Origin: Streptomyces radiopugnans
GTDB lineage: Bacteria > Actinomycetota > Actinomycetes > Streptomycetales > Streptomycetaceae
NCBI RefSeq assembly: GCF_900110735.1
Contig: NZ_FOET01000001.1
Coordinates: 682,001-746,000, forward strand
Direction of reading: 5' to 3'
Length of the DNA: 64,000 bases
The number at the start of each line of letters is the position of its first letter. Position 1 is the stretch's first letter. Position numbers and translations under genes: made by a program. Of this stretch, positions 1-8,312 are shown piece after piece. The notes beneath the pieces were generated by a model. That model had not been told where the DNA came from and did no database searches. It worked only from the letters and a program-made list of their open reading frames with translations.

Positions 1-1209
1 CGCGGGCGGGAGGCGCTGACCCAGGAGGCGCTGGCGGCCGTCGGCCGGGCCGAGGGGCCCGAGCAGGCCGTCACCGCCGTCCGCGGGGTACGGCGGCGCG
101 AGCTGTTCCGTACCGCCGCCGCCGATGTCATCGGCGCGTACAAGGCCGGGGGCGGTGGCGAGGGCGGCCCGGAGGGCGTTTCGGGGAGCGGTGCGGGAAG
201 CGCGGCGGAGGGCGCGCCGTCGGGCGCCGACGGCACGGCGGATGCCGTGGACCGGGTGGGGGAGGCGCTGTCCGACCTGAACGCCGCCACCGTCGCCGGC
301 GCCCTGCGGGCGGCGGTGGACGCCCGCTGGGGCGACACCCTGCCCACCCGTTTCACCGTCGTCGGCATGGGCCGCTTCGGGGGCCGCGAGCTGAACTACG
401 GCTCCGACGCGGACGTGCTGTTCGTCCACGAACCGCGCGAGGGCGTGGACGAGCGGGAGGCCGGCGAGGCGGCGCTCGCCGTCGCGGGCGAGATACGCCG
501 CCTCCTCCAGCTCCCCAGTTCCGACCCGCCGCTGCTCATCGACGCCGATCTGCGGCCGGAGGGCAGGAGCGGCCCGCTGGTGCGCACGCTGGCCTCCTAC
601 GGGACCTACTACCGCCGCTGGTCGCAGGTGTGGGAGCGGCACGCGCTGCTGCGGGCCGAGCCGGTGGCGGGCGACGCGGACCTGGGCCGCCGCTTCGTCG
701 AGCTGATCGACCCCCTGCGCTATCCGGAGGACGGCCTGGGGGAGGACGCGGTGCGGGAGATCCGCCGCCTCAAGGCGCGGATGGAGAGCGAGCGGCTGCC
801 GCGCGGCGCCGATCCCACCACCCACACCAAGCTGGGCAGGGGCGGGCTGTCGGACGTGGAGTGGACGGTCCAGCTCATGCAGTTGCGCCACGGTGCGCAG
901 GTGCCGGGGCTGCGCACCACCCGCACCCGTGCGGCCCTGGCCGCCGCGCGGGAGGCCGGGCTGATCGGCGAGGAGGACGCCGCGACCCTGGACGAGGCGT
1001 GGCTGCTGGCCACCCGGGTGCGCAACGGGGTGATGCTGGTGCGCGGCCGGCCCGGCGACACCTTCCCCTCCGAGGCGCGCGAGCTGGCCGCCGTCGGCCG
1101 CTACCTCGGCTACGAGCCGGGGCACGTGGGCGAGATGCTGGAGGACTACCGGCGTATCACGCGCCGTGCCCGTGCGGTGGTGGACCGGTTGTTCTACGGG
1201 GTGGAGTGA
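1..1209 (+). CDS. glnE: glutamine synthetase adenylyltransferase/deadenylylase, C-terminal part
   Basis: GlnE attaches AMP to, and removes it from, a tyrosine of glutamine synthetase I, tuning nitrogen assimilation. The frame is open from base 1, so the N-terminal deadenylylase half lies outside the window and about 402 residues are visible. The nucleotidyltransferase signature GMGRFGGREL followed by NYGSDADVLF falls near visible residues 123-142; the SDAD acidic pair is the expected metal site. The downstream helical segment with KARMESERLP and GGLSDVEWTVQLMQL is typical of GlnE. A linker rich in Gly, Ala and Glu (about residues 48-80) separates it from upstream sequence. The end is a TGA at 1207-1209. 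Its substrate gene glnA is also in this window. Confidence 0.93.
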   Translation, partial: RGREALTQEALAAVGRAEGPEQAVTAVRGVRRRELFRTAAADVIGAYKAGGGGEGGPEGVSGSGAGSAAEGAPSGADGTADAVDRVGEALSDLNAATVAGALRAAVDARWGDTLPTRFTVVGMGRFGGRELNYGSDADVLFVHEPREGVDEREAGEAALAVAGEIRRLLQLPSSDPPLLIDADLRPEGRSGPLVRTLASYGTYYRRWSQVWERHALLRAEPVAGDADLGRRFVELIDPLRYPEDGLGEDAVREIRRLKARMESERLPRGADPTTHTKLGRGGLSDVEWTVQLMQLRHGAQVPGLRTTRTRAALAAAREAGLIGEEDAATLDEAWLLATRVRNGVMLVRGRPGDTFPSEARELAAVGRYLGYEPGHVGEMLEDYRRITRRARAVVDRLFYGVE

Positions 1210-1344
1210 GGGCTCCGCCGTTGGTGGCGGGTGCGCTTGTGGTGGGTGCGGTGGGGGCCGGGTGCGTGCGGGGGCCGGGGCCGGTCCGCCTTCCGCCGGT
1301 GGCCGGGCGCGGGGGGTGTTCCCGTGTCGTCCTCGCGGTGAGGG

Positions 1345-2190
1345 CTAGGGGGACGCGGGGACCAGGCGGGGGAGGCGGTGGGCCGGTGCGCCGTACCAGG
1401 CGCAGGAGATCGCGAAGCCTATGCCCAGGCAGACCAGCCCGCCCACCGCGTCCAGCCAGAAGTGGTTGGCGGTGCAGACGATGACCACCAGGGTGAGGGC
1501 CGGGTAGAGCCAGCCGAGGATCTTCACCCACAGCGGTGCCGCCAGCAGGGCGAGGGTGATGCCGCACCACACGGACCAGCCGATGTGCATCGACGGCATG
1601 GCCGCGTACTGGTTGGAGACGTTGGCCATGTTGCCCGAGGCCATCGAGCCCCAGGTGCCGTGGACCTTGACGGTGTCGATGAAGTGCACGCTCTCCATCA
1701 GCCGCGGCGGGGCCAGGGGGTAGAGGTAGTAGCCGAGCAGGGCGACGGCCGTGGTGGCGAACAGGACCGTGCGGGTGGCGGCGTAGCGGCCCGGGTGTCT
1801 GCGGTAGAGCCAGACCAGGACGCCGATGGTGACGATGAAGTGCAGTGTGGCGTAGTAGTAGTTCATCGTCACGATCAGCCATGTGACGCCGTTGACCGCG
1901 TGGTTGAGGGACTGCTCCACGGCGATGCCGAGGGCGCGCTCGACCTCCCACAGCCAGTCGGCGTTCCGCAGGGCCTGCGCCTCCTGCTCCGGCACGGCGT
2001 TGCGGATCATGGAGTACGTCCAGTAGCTGACCGCGATCAGCGTGATCTCGAACCAGATCCGGGGCCGGCGGGGCGTGCGGATGCGCTGCGAGACGGTGCG
2101 GCGCGGAGCCGGAACAACCGTGCGTTCATCTGCCGGAGCGACAGTGGTCACTCTGGCTTCTTCTGTCGTCCTCGCGATCGGAGCCCCCAT
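1345..2190 (-). CDS. PAP2-family membrane phosphatase / inositolphosphotransferase-like protein
   Basis: A 281-residue integral membrane protein of the PAP2_3 (Aur1/Ipt1-like) type, which hydrolyses or transfers phospho-head groups of lipids. Several hydrophobic segments are visible, roughly residues 45-62, 100-130, 140-160, 205-225 and 230-262. The signature pieces are PSMHIGW and later TANHFWLDAVGG, which carry the His and His-Asp catalytic residues of the superfamily. The start chosen is the ATG at 2190, which lacks a clear ribosome binding site; an in-frame GTG at 2151 is an alternative. It lies 36 bases downstream of malR on the same strand, so they could share a transcript. The substrate cannot be told from sequence. 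Confidence 0.8.
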   Translation of the reverse strand: MGAPIARTTEEARVTTVAPADERTVVPAPRRTVSQRIRTPRRPRIWFEITLIAVSYWTYSMIRNAVPEQEAQALRNADWLWEVERALGIAVEQSLNHAVNGVTWLIVTMNYYYATLHFIVTIGVLVWLYRRHPGRYAATRTVLFATTAVALLGYYLYPLAPPRLMESVHFIDTVKVHGTWGSMASGNMANVSNQYAAMPSMHIGWSVWCGITLALLAAPLWVKILGWLYPALTLVVIVCTANHFWLDAVGGLVCLGIGFAISCAWYGAPAHRLPRLVPASP

Positions 2191-2226
2191 GGTGCGTCAG
2201 TCTGCCAGAATCCGGCTCCCGACCGA

Positions 2227-3297
2227 TCATCCCCCGGACCGGTCCCGGCCGCCCTCGGTCCTCCCTGAGACGGACCCCCGACCCTGAGGCGCGGAGGCGG
2301 TGGATCCGCGGACGACCAGCTCGGGCAGGAAGACGAACTCGCTGTGGGGGGCGGGGGTGCCGCCGATCTCCTCCAGCAGCGCCCGTACCGCCGCCTGGCC
2401 CATCGCGGTCACCGGCTGGCGGATGGTCGTCAGGGGCGGATCGGTGAAGGCGATCAGCGGGGAGTCGTCGAAGCCGATGACCGAGACGTCGCCGGGGACG
2501 GCCAGGCCGCGCTGCCGGGCGGCCCGGATGGCGCCGAGCGCCATCATGTCGCTGGCGCAGACCACGGCGGTGCAGCCCCGGTCGATCAGGGAGCCGGCCG
2601 CGGCCTGGCCGCCCTCCAGGGTGTACAGCGAGTGCTGGACCATCGACTCCGCCTGGCTCCGCGAGAGCCCGAGCTGCTCCTGGAGGCTGGTGGTGAAGCC
2701 CTCCGTCTTGCGCTGGACGGGCACGAACCGGGCAGGCCCCAGGGCCAGTCCGATGTGCTCGTGGCCGAGCGAGACGAGGTGGGTGACGGCCAGCCGCATC
2801 GCGGCCCGGTCGTCCGGGGAGACGAAGGGCGCGCGGACCTTGGGGGAGAAGCCGTTGACCATCACGAACGGCACGCCCTTGCCGCGCAGCTGCTCGTAGC
2901 GCTGCATGTCGGCGGTGGTGTCGGCGTGCAGTCCGGAGACGAAGATGATGCCCGCCACGCCCCGGTCCACGAGCATCTCGGTCAGCTCGTCCTCCGTCGA
3001 GCCGCCGGGGGTCTGGGTGGCCAGGACGGGGGTGTAGCCCTGACGGGTCAGCGCCTGTCCGATGACCTGGGCGAACGCCGGGAAGATCGGGTTCTCCAGC
3101 TCGGGGGTGATCAGCCCGACCAGCCCCGCGCTGCGCTGGCGCAGGCGCATGGGCCGTTCGTATCCCAGCAGGTCCAGTGCGGCGAGGACGGACTCGCGGG
3201 TGGCCGGGGAAACGCCGGGCTTGCCGTTGAGGACGCGGCTGACCGTCGCTTCGCTGACCCCCGCCTGGGCTGCGATGTCAGCTAGCCGTGCGGTCAC
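2227..3297 (-). CDS. malR: LacI-family maltose-type regulator
   Basis: A 356-residue LacI/GalR repressor. The N-terminal helix-turn-helix (residues 4-30, RLADIAAQAG then VSEATVSRVLNGK) is followed by the hinge region and a periplasmic-binding-protein-like effector domain to about residue 335. It sits just beyond an orphan binding-protein gene and the malEFG operon, the place of MalR in Streptomyces, and probably represses them until maltose or maltodextrin is present. It is a close paralogue of the regulator at 9965-11062, with an almost identical recognition helix. The GTG start at 3297 has no Shine-Dalgarno sequence; TACAGT lies 8 bases upstream, so a leaderless transcript is possible. The last 20 or so residues are a polar tail rich in Gly, Arg and Ser. 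Confidence 0.88.
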   Translation of the reverse strand: MTARLADIAAQAGVSEATVSRVLNGKPGVSPATRESVLAALDLLGYERPMRLRQRSAGLVGLITPELENPIFPAFAQVIGQALTRQGYTPVLATQTPGGSTEDELTEMLVDRGVAGIIFVSGLHADTTADMQRYEQLRGKGVPFVMVNGFSPKVRAPFVSPDDRAAMRLAVTHLVSLGHEHIGLALGPARFVPVQRKTEGFTTSLQEQLGLSRSQAESMVQHSLYTLEGGQAAAGSLIDRGCTAVVCASDMMALGAIRAARQRGLAVPGDVSVIGFDDSPLIAFTDPPLTTIRQPVTAMGQAAVRALLEEIGGTPAPHSEFVFLPELVVRGSTASAPQGRGSVSGRTEGGRDRSGG

Positions 3298-3305
3298 AGC
3301 ACCGG

Positions 3306-3311
3306 ACTGTA
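3306..3311 (-). promoter_or_regulatory. candidate -10 element of malR
   Basis: On the minus strand TACAGT stands 8 bases before the malR GTG codon. A start point about 7 bases after a -10 box would coincide with the GTG, which fits the missing ribosome binding site. No convincing -35 box is seen at 16-18 bases, so this is an inference. Confidence 0.35.
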
Positions 3312-3364
3312 CCGGTCATGTGTCCGACTGCCCACCGTACCCGGGAGTTCGCCCGGATAGGTGT

Positions 3365-3393
3365 GGTTTCGCCCCCGGATCGGGGGCGAAACC
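3365..3393 (-). terminator. hairpin terminator after the orphan binding-protein gene
   Basis: A perfect 13-bp stem (GGTTTCGCCCCCG paired with CGGGGGCGAAACC) closes a 3-base loop. It starts 11 bases after the stop codon of the minus-strand gene at 3405-4742 and precedes malR, so it probably separates the two transcripts. There is no long T run, as usual in Streptomyces. Confidence 0.7.
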
Positions 3394-3404
3394 GGAGGCG
3401 GGTC

Positions 3405-4742
3405 TCACCGTTCGACGCTGTAGCCGGGCAGCAGCCCGGCGCTCCACTCCTCGGCGGTGCGGGTCAGCCCCTCGCGCGCGGTCTCCTCGCCGCGCAGGAT
3501 GGCCGTGTAGTGGGGCTGGAGGGCGACGAAGAGCTGTCCGCCCTCGGGGAGGGAGGGCCGGGCCACGGCCTTGGTCAGCGCCAGGTAGAAGGAGTTGCGG
3601 ACCGGGTCGGACAGCACCTTCCCGGTGTAGGCGGCCGTACGGGTCGGCAGCAGGCCCAGGGCGAGGGCGGTGCTCTCCTGCTGCTTCGCGTCGGTCATGT
3701 ACTTGACGAAGAGGTACGAGGCGTCGGGATTCTCCGTCTTCGCGGAGACCACGAGGTTGTGGCCGCCGGTGGGGGAGCCCGCGGTGCCCGATCCCCCGGC
3801 CGGCACGGCGGCGATGCCCAGGTTGTCGCGGTCCTCGAACTCGGGGGAGGAGAAGATGTCGGCGGTCGCCCAGGGGCCGTTGACCATCATGGCCGCCTCA
3901 CCGCTCTTGAAGGCGTTCTGCATGGCGGCGTAGGCGTCCTTCTCCGGCGGCTTGGGCGCGGCGCCGGAGGAGACCAGGTCGGCGGCGGTGGCCACGCCCC
4001 GGACCGAGTCGGGGGAGGCGACGGTGATCGTACGGGAGGCCACGTCGACCAGGTCGCTCTTCTCGCCGTACAGGAACGGCAGCGAGAAGAAGGGATCGGG
4101 GTTGAGGACGATGCCGTCGGCCCCCGTCTCCCGCTTGATCTTCAGCGCGGCGCCCTTCAGGTCCTTCCAGCTGGCCGGCGGGCGGCTGATCCCGGCCTCC
4201 TCGAAGATCCGGCGGTTGTAGAGCAGGGCGAGGGTGTCGGTCACCTGGGGGACGCCGTAGACGCCGCCGTCCTCCAGCATCACGCTCGCGGTGGTGGTGG
4301 GCAGGAAGCCGGACATGTCGGCGTCCAGGGCGGGGGTGCCGGTGAGGTCGGCGAGGTGGCCCTCGGCGGCGAAGCCGATCGTCCAGCCGACGTCCGCGCG
4401 CAGTACGTCGGGGGCGCCCCGGCCGGACTCCACGGCGTCCAGGAACCTCTGCTGGGCCTGGTCGAAGGGGACGGAGACGTGCTCGACGTCGATGTCCGGA
4501 TGCTTCTTCTCGAAGGCGGCGACGAGTTTCGCGAAGTGCGGGGCCTCGGCCTCGCCCGAGGTGTCCCACCAGGTGACGCTGCCGGACACGGCGGAGGCGT
4601 CGTCCCCCGGGGGTGTGCCGAGGACTCCGCAGGCCGTGGCCGTCAGAGCCAGGGAGGCGGCGGCCAGCGCGGCGGCGGTCCGGCGGGGACGGCCGGTCCG
4701 TCCGGCGGAATGGGACGTATCGGGGTGTATGTGGGTTTCCAT
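3405..4742 (-). CDS. ABC sugar-transporter solute-binding lipoprotein, MalE paralogue
   Basis: A 445-residue lipoprotein of the extracellular solute-binding family 1. The signal peptide has an RRTAAALAAASLALTATAC segment ending in a lipobox Cys near residue 38. The body aligns along its whole length with MalE encoded divergently at 4982: both share WDTSG near the mature N terminus, VPQV-DTLAL, LPFLYGE, AAMMVNGPWA and LLPTRT. The start is the ATG at 4742, preceded by a GGGAAG ribosome binding site; upstream in-frame sequence is not protein-like. No permease genes accompany it, so it most likely delivers ligand to MalFG, perhaps a related maltodextrin. It shares a 239-base divergent control region with malE. 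That makes common LacI-type control likely but unproven. Confidence 0.87.
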   Translation of the reverse strand: METHIHPDTSHSAGRTGRPRRTAAALAAASLALTATACGVLGTPPGDDASAVSGSVTWWDTSGEAEAPHFAKLVAAFEKKHPDIDVEHVSVPFDQAQQRFLDAVESGRGAPDVLRADVGWTIGFAAEGHLADLTGTPALDADMSGFLPTTTASVMLEDGGVYGVPQVTDTLALLYNRRIFEEAGISRPPASWKDLKGAALKIKRETGADGIVLNPDPFFSLPFLYGEKSDLVDVASRTITVASPDSVRGVATAADLVSSGAAPKPPEKDAYAAMQNAFKSGEAAMMVNGPWATADIFSSPEFEDRDNLGIAAVPAGGSGTAGSPTGGHNLVVSAKTENPDASYLFVKYMTDAKQQESTALALGLLPTRTAAYTGKVLSDPVRNSFYLALTKAVARPSLPEGGQLFVALQPHYTAILRGEETAREGLTRTAEEWSAGLLPGYSVER

Positions 4743-4810
4743 CGTGCTCTTCCCGTCTGTCCTCAAGCGGGGGATCCGCTGTGGAACGCGGAGGAAGGTA
4801 GCAGGGGTGC

Positions 4811-4892
4811 AACTTCTTGCGGAAGCCGTTGCAGACTCGTTTGCAGAAAGTTGCCGCAAGGTCTTTCTAAAAGATTGCGCCGCTGTTACGTT
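4811..4892 (+). promoter_or_regulatory. divergent mal control region with repeated TTGC-type motifs
   Basis: The region between the two binding-protein genes holds CTTGCGG at 4816-4822 and its inverted copy CCGCAAG at 4854-4860. Two direct TTGCAG copies lie at 4829-4834 and 4841-4846, 12 bases apart. CTTTCT followed by AAAAGATTGCG spans 4863-4879. AGATTGCG also occurs in the perfect dyad upstream of the amylase gene. A candidate -10 box TTACGT at 4886-4891 is 17 bases after CTTTCT. These elements resemble LacI-family operators of Streptomyces maltose and amylase genes and could serve both divergent transcripts. Confidence 0.55.
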
Positions 4893-4981
4893 CCTCGTCA
4901 GCCCGGCGCCGCGACCGCGCGGCCCGCGCGGAGTACGCCAGTGCCCCCGCGAGACGGGCACCGGATCATGGAGGAGTTCAC

Positions 4982-6265
4982 ATGCGGCGTGGCATAGGGA
5001 CCACCGCACTGGTCGCGGCCATCGCGCTCGCGGCCACCGCCTGCGGCGGCGGCGGCGACAGCGGCGACGGCGAGAAGAAGAACGCCAACGGCGAGCTGTC
5101 GGGCACCGTCGAGTTCTGGGACACGTCGGGCGACGCCGAGAAGGCCTTCTTCAAGAAGGTCGCCGAGGAGTTCGAGGAGAAGCACCCCGAGGTCGACGTC
5201 AAGTACGTCAACGTCCCCTTCGGCGAGGCCAGCAACAAGTTCAAGAACGCCGCGGGCGGCGGCTCCGGAGCCCCCGACGTGATGCGCACCGAGGTCGCCT
5301 GGGTGGCCGACTTCGCCAGCCTGGGCTACCTCGCCCCGCTGGACGACACCTCCGCGGTCGACAACAAGGACGACTACCTGCCGCAGGCCTGGGGCAGCAC
5401 CCAGTACGACGGCAAGACCTACGCCGTGCCGCAGGTCATCGACACCCTGGCCCTGTTCTACAACAAGGGCCTGCTGGAGAAGGCCGGCGTCGAGGTCCCG
5501 CAGTCGGTCGAGGAGATCAAGGACTCCACCGACGCGTTCAAGAAGAACGACGTCACCCCGTTCTACCTGCGCGGTGACGACCCGTACTGGTTCCTGCCCT
5601 TCCTCTACGGCGAGGGCGGCGACATGCTCGACGCCGAGGCGAAGAAGATCACCGTCGACGACGAGCCCGGTGCGAAGGCGTTCGAGGTGATGAAGGACCT
5701 GGTGGACTCCAAGGCCGCGATCACGGACACCACCAACGGCTGGGAGAACATGCAGAAGTCCTTCAAGGACGGCAAGGTCGCGATGATGGTCAACGGCCCC
5801 TGGGCCATCGAGGACACCCTCGCGGGCAAGCAGTTCAAGGGCGACGAGGACAACCTCGGGGTCGCCGCGGTCCCGGCCGGCAGCGCCGGTCAGGGCGCCC
5901 CGCAGGGCGGTCACAACTACTCGGTCTACGCGGGCTCCGACAACCTCGACGCCTCCTACGAGTTCGTCAAGTACATGAGCTCCGCCGAGGTCCAGAAGCG
6001 CACCACCGAGGAGCTGAGCCTCCTGCCGACCCGCACCTCGGTGTACGAGGAGAAGACCGTCAAGGACAACCAGATGGTCCAGTTCTTCAAGCCCGCCGTG
6101 GACAAGGCCGTCGAGCGCCCCTGGATCGCCGAGGGCAACTCCCTCTTCGAGCCGCTGCGCGTCCAGATGGCCGACGTGCTGACCGGCAAGACCGAGCCGG
6201 AGGCCGCCGCGGAGAAGGCCGGCGAGGAGTACGCCAAGCTCCTCAAGGACGGGGACTGGAAGTAA
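4982..6265 (+). CDS. malE: maltose/maltodextrin-binding lipoprotein
   Basis: A 427-residue extracellular solute-binding protein of the maltose ABC importer. The N terminus MRRGIGTTALVAAIALAATAC is a lipoprotein signal with the lipobox Cys at residue 21, anchoring it to the outer face of the membrane. The start ATG is preceded by GGAGGAG. Family 1 binding-protein features include VPQVIDTLALFYN, FLPFLYGEGG and MMVNGPWAIED. It is the first gene of malE-malF-malG-aglA-lacI, with 38 bases before malF. No ATPase gene follows; in Streptomyces such importers use the shared ATPase MsiK encoded elsewhere. Control is probably by the LacI-type regulators through the upstream repeats. Confidence 0.92.
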   Translation: MRRGIGTTALVAAIALAATACGGGGDSGDGEKKNANGELSGTVEFWDTSGDAEKAFFKKVAEEFEEKHPEVDVKYVNVPFGEASNKFKNAAGGGSGAPDVMRTEVAWVADFASLGYLAPLDDTSAVDNKDDYLPQAWGSTQYDGKTYAVPQVIDTLALFYNKGLLEKAGVEVPQSVEEIKDSTDAFKKNDVTPFYLRGDDPYWFLPFLYGEGGDMLDAEAKKITVDDEPGAKAFEVMKDLVDSKAAITDTTNGWENMQKSFKDGKVAMMVNGPWAIEDTLAGKQFKGDEDNLGVAAVPAGSAGQGAPQGGHNYSVYAGSDNLDASYEFVKYMSSAEVQKRTTEELSLLPTRTSVYEEKTVKDNQMVQFFKPAVDKAVERPWIAEGNSLFEPLRVQMADVLTGKTEPEAAAEKAGEEYAKLLKDGDWK

Positions 6266-6303
6266 GGGCCCGGAAGAGTTCAGGGAGAGGCTGACCGACG
6301 ACC

Positions 6304-7323
6304 ATGGCTGTCGAGACCGGCCAGTCGGTGGCACCGGCCGCGGGCGGAGACGCCCGCGGCCGCGGCCGCGGAACTGGCGAGAAGTCCAAAGAGGCCCCCG
6401 GACCGCTGCGCCGCGCGCTGGCGACGCACTGGTACGCGTGGGCCATGGTGGCCCCCGTGGTGATCGTCATCGGGGTGATCATCGGCTATCCGCTGGTCCG
6501 GGGCATCTGGCTGTCCCTGACCGACGCGGACGAGGCCAACGTCGCCCGCACCATCGGCGTCAACGAGATCGAGGCCACCTACGAGTTCACCGGTCTCGAG
6601 AACTACACGGCCATCCTCACCGACAGCGTCTTCTGGGACCGGCTCGGCTGGACGGTGCTGTGGACGGTCGGCTGCGTCTCCGTGACCTTCCTGCTGGGCC
6701 TGGTGCTGGCCACCATGCTCAACCGGAAGCTGCGCGGCCGGGCCGTGTACCGCATCGCGATCATCCTGCCCTGGGGCATCCCGGCCTTCGTCTCCGTCTT
6801 CGCCTGGCAGATGCTGTTCAACGAGAAGAACGGCATCCTCAACAGGATCCTGGAGGGCGGGGGCATCGACGCCGTCCCCTGGCTGGGCGACCCCACCTGG
6901 GCGAAGATCTCCGTCATCGCGGTCAACGTCTGGCTGGGCGTGCCGTTCATGCTCGTCGCCCTGCTGGGCGCCCTCCAGGCCATCCCCTCCGAGCTGCTGG
7001 AGGCCGCCGAGGTGGACGGCGCGAACGCCTGGCAGCGCTTCCGCAACGTCACCCTGCCGGGCATCCGCTCGGTCAGCAGCACCGTGGTCCTGCTGAGCAC
7101 CATCTGGACGTTCAACATGTTCCCGGTGATCTACCTGCTCACCCGCGGCGGCCCGGGCGACTCCACCGAGATCCTGGTGACCTACGCCTACCGGCTGTCC
7201 TTCCTCAACAGCCCGCGCGACTTCGCCACCTCCGCGGCCTGGGGCGTGCTGATCCTGCTGCTCCTGATGCTCTTCGCGGTGTTCTACCGCCGTTCGCTCC
7301 GCAAGCAGGGAGAGGTGTGGTGA
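6304..7323 (+). CDS. malF: maltose ABC transporter permease MalF
   Basis: A 339-residue integral membrane subunit of the maltose/maltodextrin importer. A polar N-terminal tail of about 40 residues precedes about six membrane segments, beginning WYAWAMVAPVVIVIGVIIGY. The ABC permease EAA loop is EAAEVDGANAWQRF followed by RNVTLPGI, which contacts the ATPase subunit. An ATG at 6304 follows GGGAGAGG. The stop codon overlaps the malG start (GTGA). It is shorter than enteric MalF because it lacks the large periplasmic P2 loop, as is usual for Gram-positive homologues. Confidence 0.93.
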   Translation: MAVETGQSVAPAAGGDARGRGRGTGEKSKEAPGPLRRALATHWYAWAMVAPVVIVIGVIIGYPLVRGIWLSLTDADEANVARTIGVNEIEATYEFTGLENYTAILTDSVFWDRLGWTVLWTVGCVSVTFLLGLVLATMLNRKLRGRAVYRIAIILPWGIPAFVSVFAWQMLFNEKNGILNRILEGGGIDAVPWLGDPTWAKISVIAVNVWLGVPFMLVALLGALQAIPSELLEAAEVDGANAWQRFRNVTLPGIRSVSSTVVLLSTIWTFNMFPVIYLLTRGGPGDSTEILVTYAYRLSFLNSPRDFATSAAWGVLILLLLMLFAVFYRRSLRKQGEVW

Positions 7324-8255
7324 CGACGATGAACACCACGGAAACCACCACCGCGACCACGACCCCCGACCCCGCCACCACCGCGCCCGTGCCGCCGGCC
7401 GGCGGCGGGCGGCGCGGGCGGGTGCGCGGGCGCGGCGAGCGCGGGCCGCTGGCCTCCGTCGCGCTGCACGCGGGCCTGCTGACGGCGGCCCTGGCCGCGG
7501 TCTTCCCGCCGTTCTGGCTGCTGGTGACGTCCTTCAAGCCCAAGACGGAGACCTTCACCACCTCGCTGGTGCAGAACTTCACGCTGGAGAACTACACCCA
7601 CGTCCTGGGCGAGACATACTTCCTGACCTGGTTCTGGAACTCGGTGGTGGTCGTGGTGATGACCACGCTGCTCGGCGTGTTCATCTCCGCCACCACCGGC
7701 TACGCCGTCAGCCGCTTCCGCTTCCCCGGGATGCGCCCGCTGATGTGGACCCTGCTGATCACGCAGATGTTCCCGATGGCGATCCTGATCGTGCCGCTGT
7801 ACAACCTGATGGCGCAGCTCGGCCTGCTCAACCAGCCCGTCGGGCTGATCATCACCTACCTGACCATCGCGGTGCCGTTCTGCGCCTGGATGATGAAGGG
7901 CTTCTTCGACACCATCCCGGTCTCCATCGACGAGTCGGGGCGCGTGGACGGCCTCAACCCCTTCGGCACCTTCTGGCGGCTGATCCTGCCGCTGGCCAAG
8001 CCCGGTCTCGCCGTCACCGGCTTCTACAGCTTCGTGACGGCCTGGGCCGAGGTCGCCTACGCGTCGGCCTTCATGACCGGCGAGGAGAACCTCACCCTCG
8101 CCGGCGGCCTGCAGACCTTCGTCAACCAGTACGTCGGCGACTGGGGCTCGATGACCGCCGCCGCGGTGATCATCGCCGTCCCGGCCGCGATCGTCTTCGG
8201 CATCGCCCAGCGGCACCTCGTCGCCGGACTGACCTCCGGCGCCGTCAAGTCCTGA
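7320..8255 (+). CDS. malG: maltose ABC transporter permease MalG
   Basis: A 311-residue second permease subunit. A Thr/Pro-rich N terminus of about 30 residues and a basic Arg/Gly patch are followed by six membrane segments, from SVALHAGLLTAALAAVFPPF onwards. The EAA loop is DESGRVDGLNPFGTF then WRLILPLAKPG. The GTG at 7320 overlaps the malF stop codon by four bases and has GGGAGAGG upstream; ATG 7329 is an alternative start. Coupled translation with malF is likely. It ends 57 bases before aglA. Confidence 0.92.
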   Translation: MTTMNTTETTTATTTPDPATTAPVPPAGGGRRGRVRGRGERGPLASVALHAGLLTAALAAVFPPFWLLVTSFKPKTETFTTSLVQNFTLENYTHVLGETYFLTWFWNSVVVVVMTTLLGVFISATTGYAVSRFRFPGMRPLMWTLLITQMFPMAILIVPLYNLMAQLGLLNQPVGLIITYLTIAVPFCAWMMKGFFDTIPVSIDESGRVDGLNPFGTFWRLILPLAKPGLAVTGFYSFVTAWAEVAYASAFMTGEENLTLAGGLQTFVNQYVGDWGSMTAAAVIIAVPAAIVFGIAQRHLVAGLTSGAVKS

Positions 8256-8312
8256 CCCGCCGCCCACCCGTCCGGCACCTCGCGTCCCCCCACTCACGAC
8301 ACCAGGGATGAC

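Noticed and set aside
1210..1344. Terminator between glnE and the PAP2 gene
   Set aside because: Only short, interrupted G/C pairings are seen; nothing as clear as the other hairpins listed.
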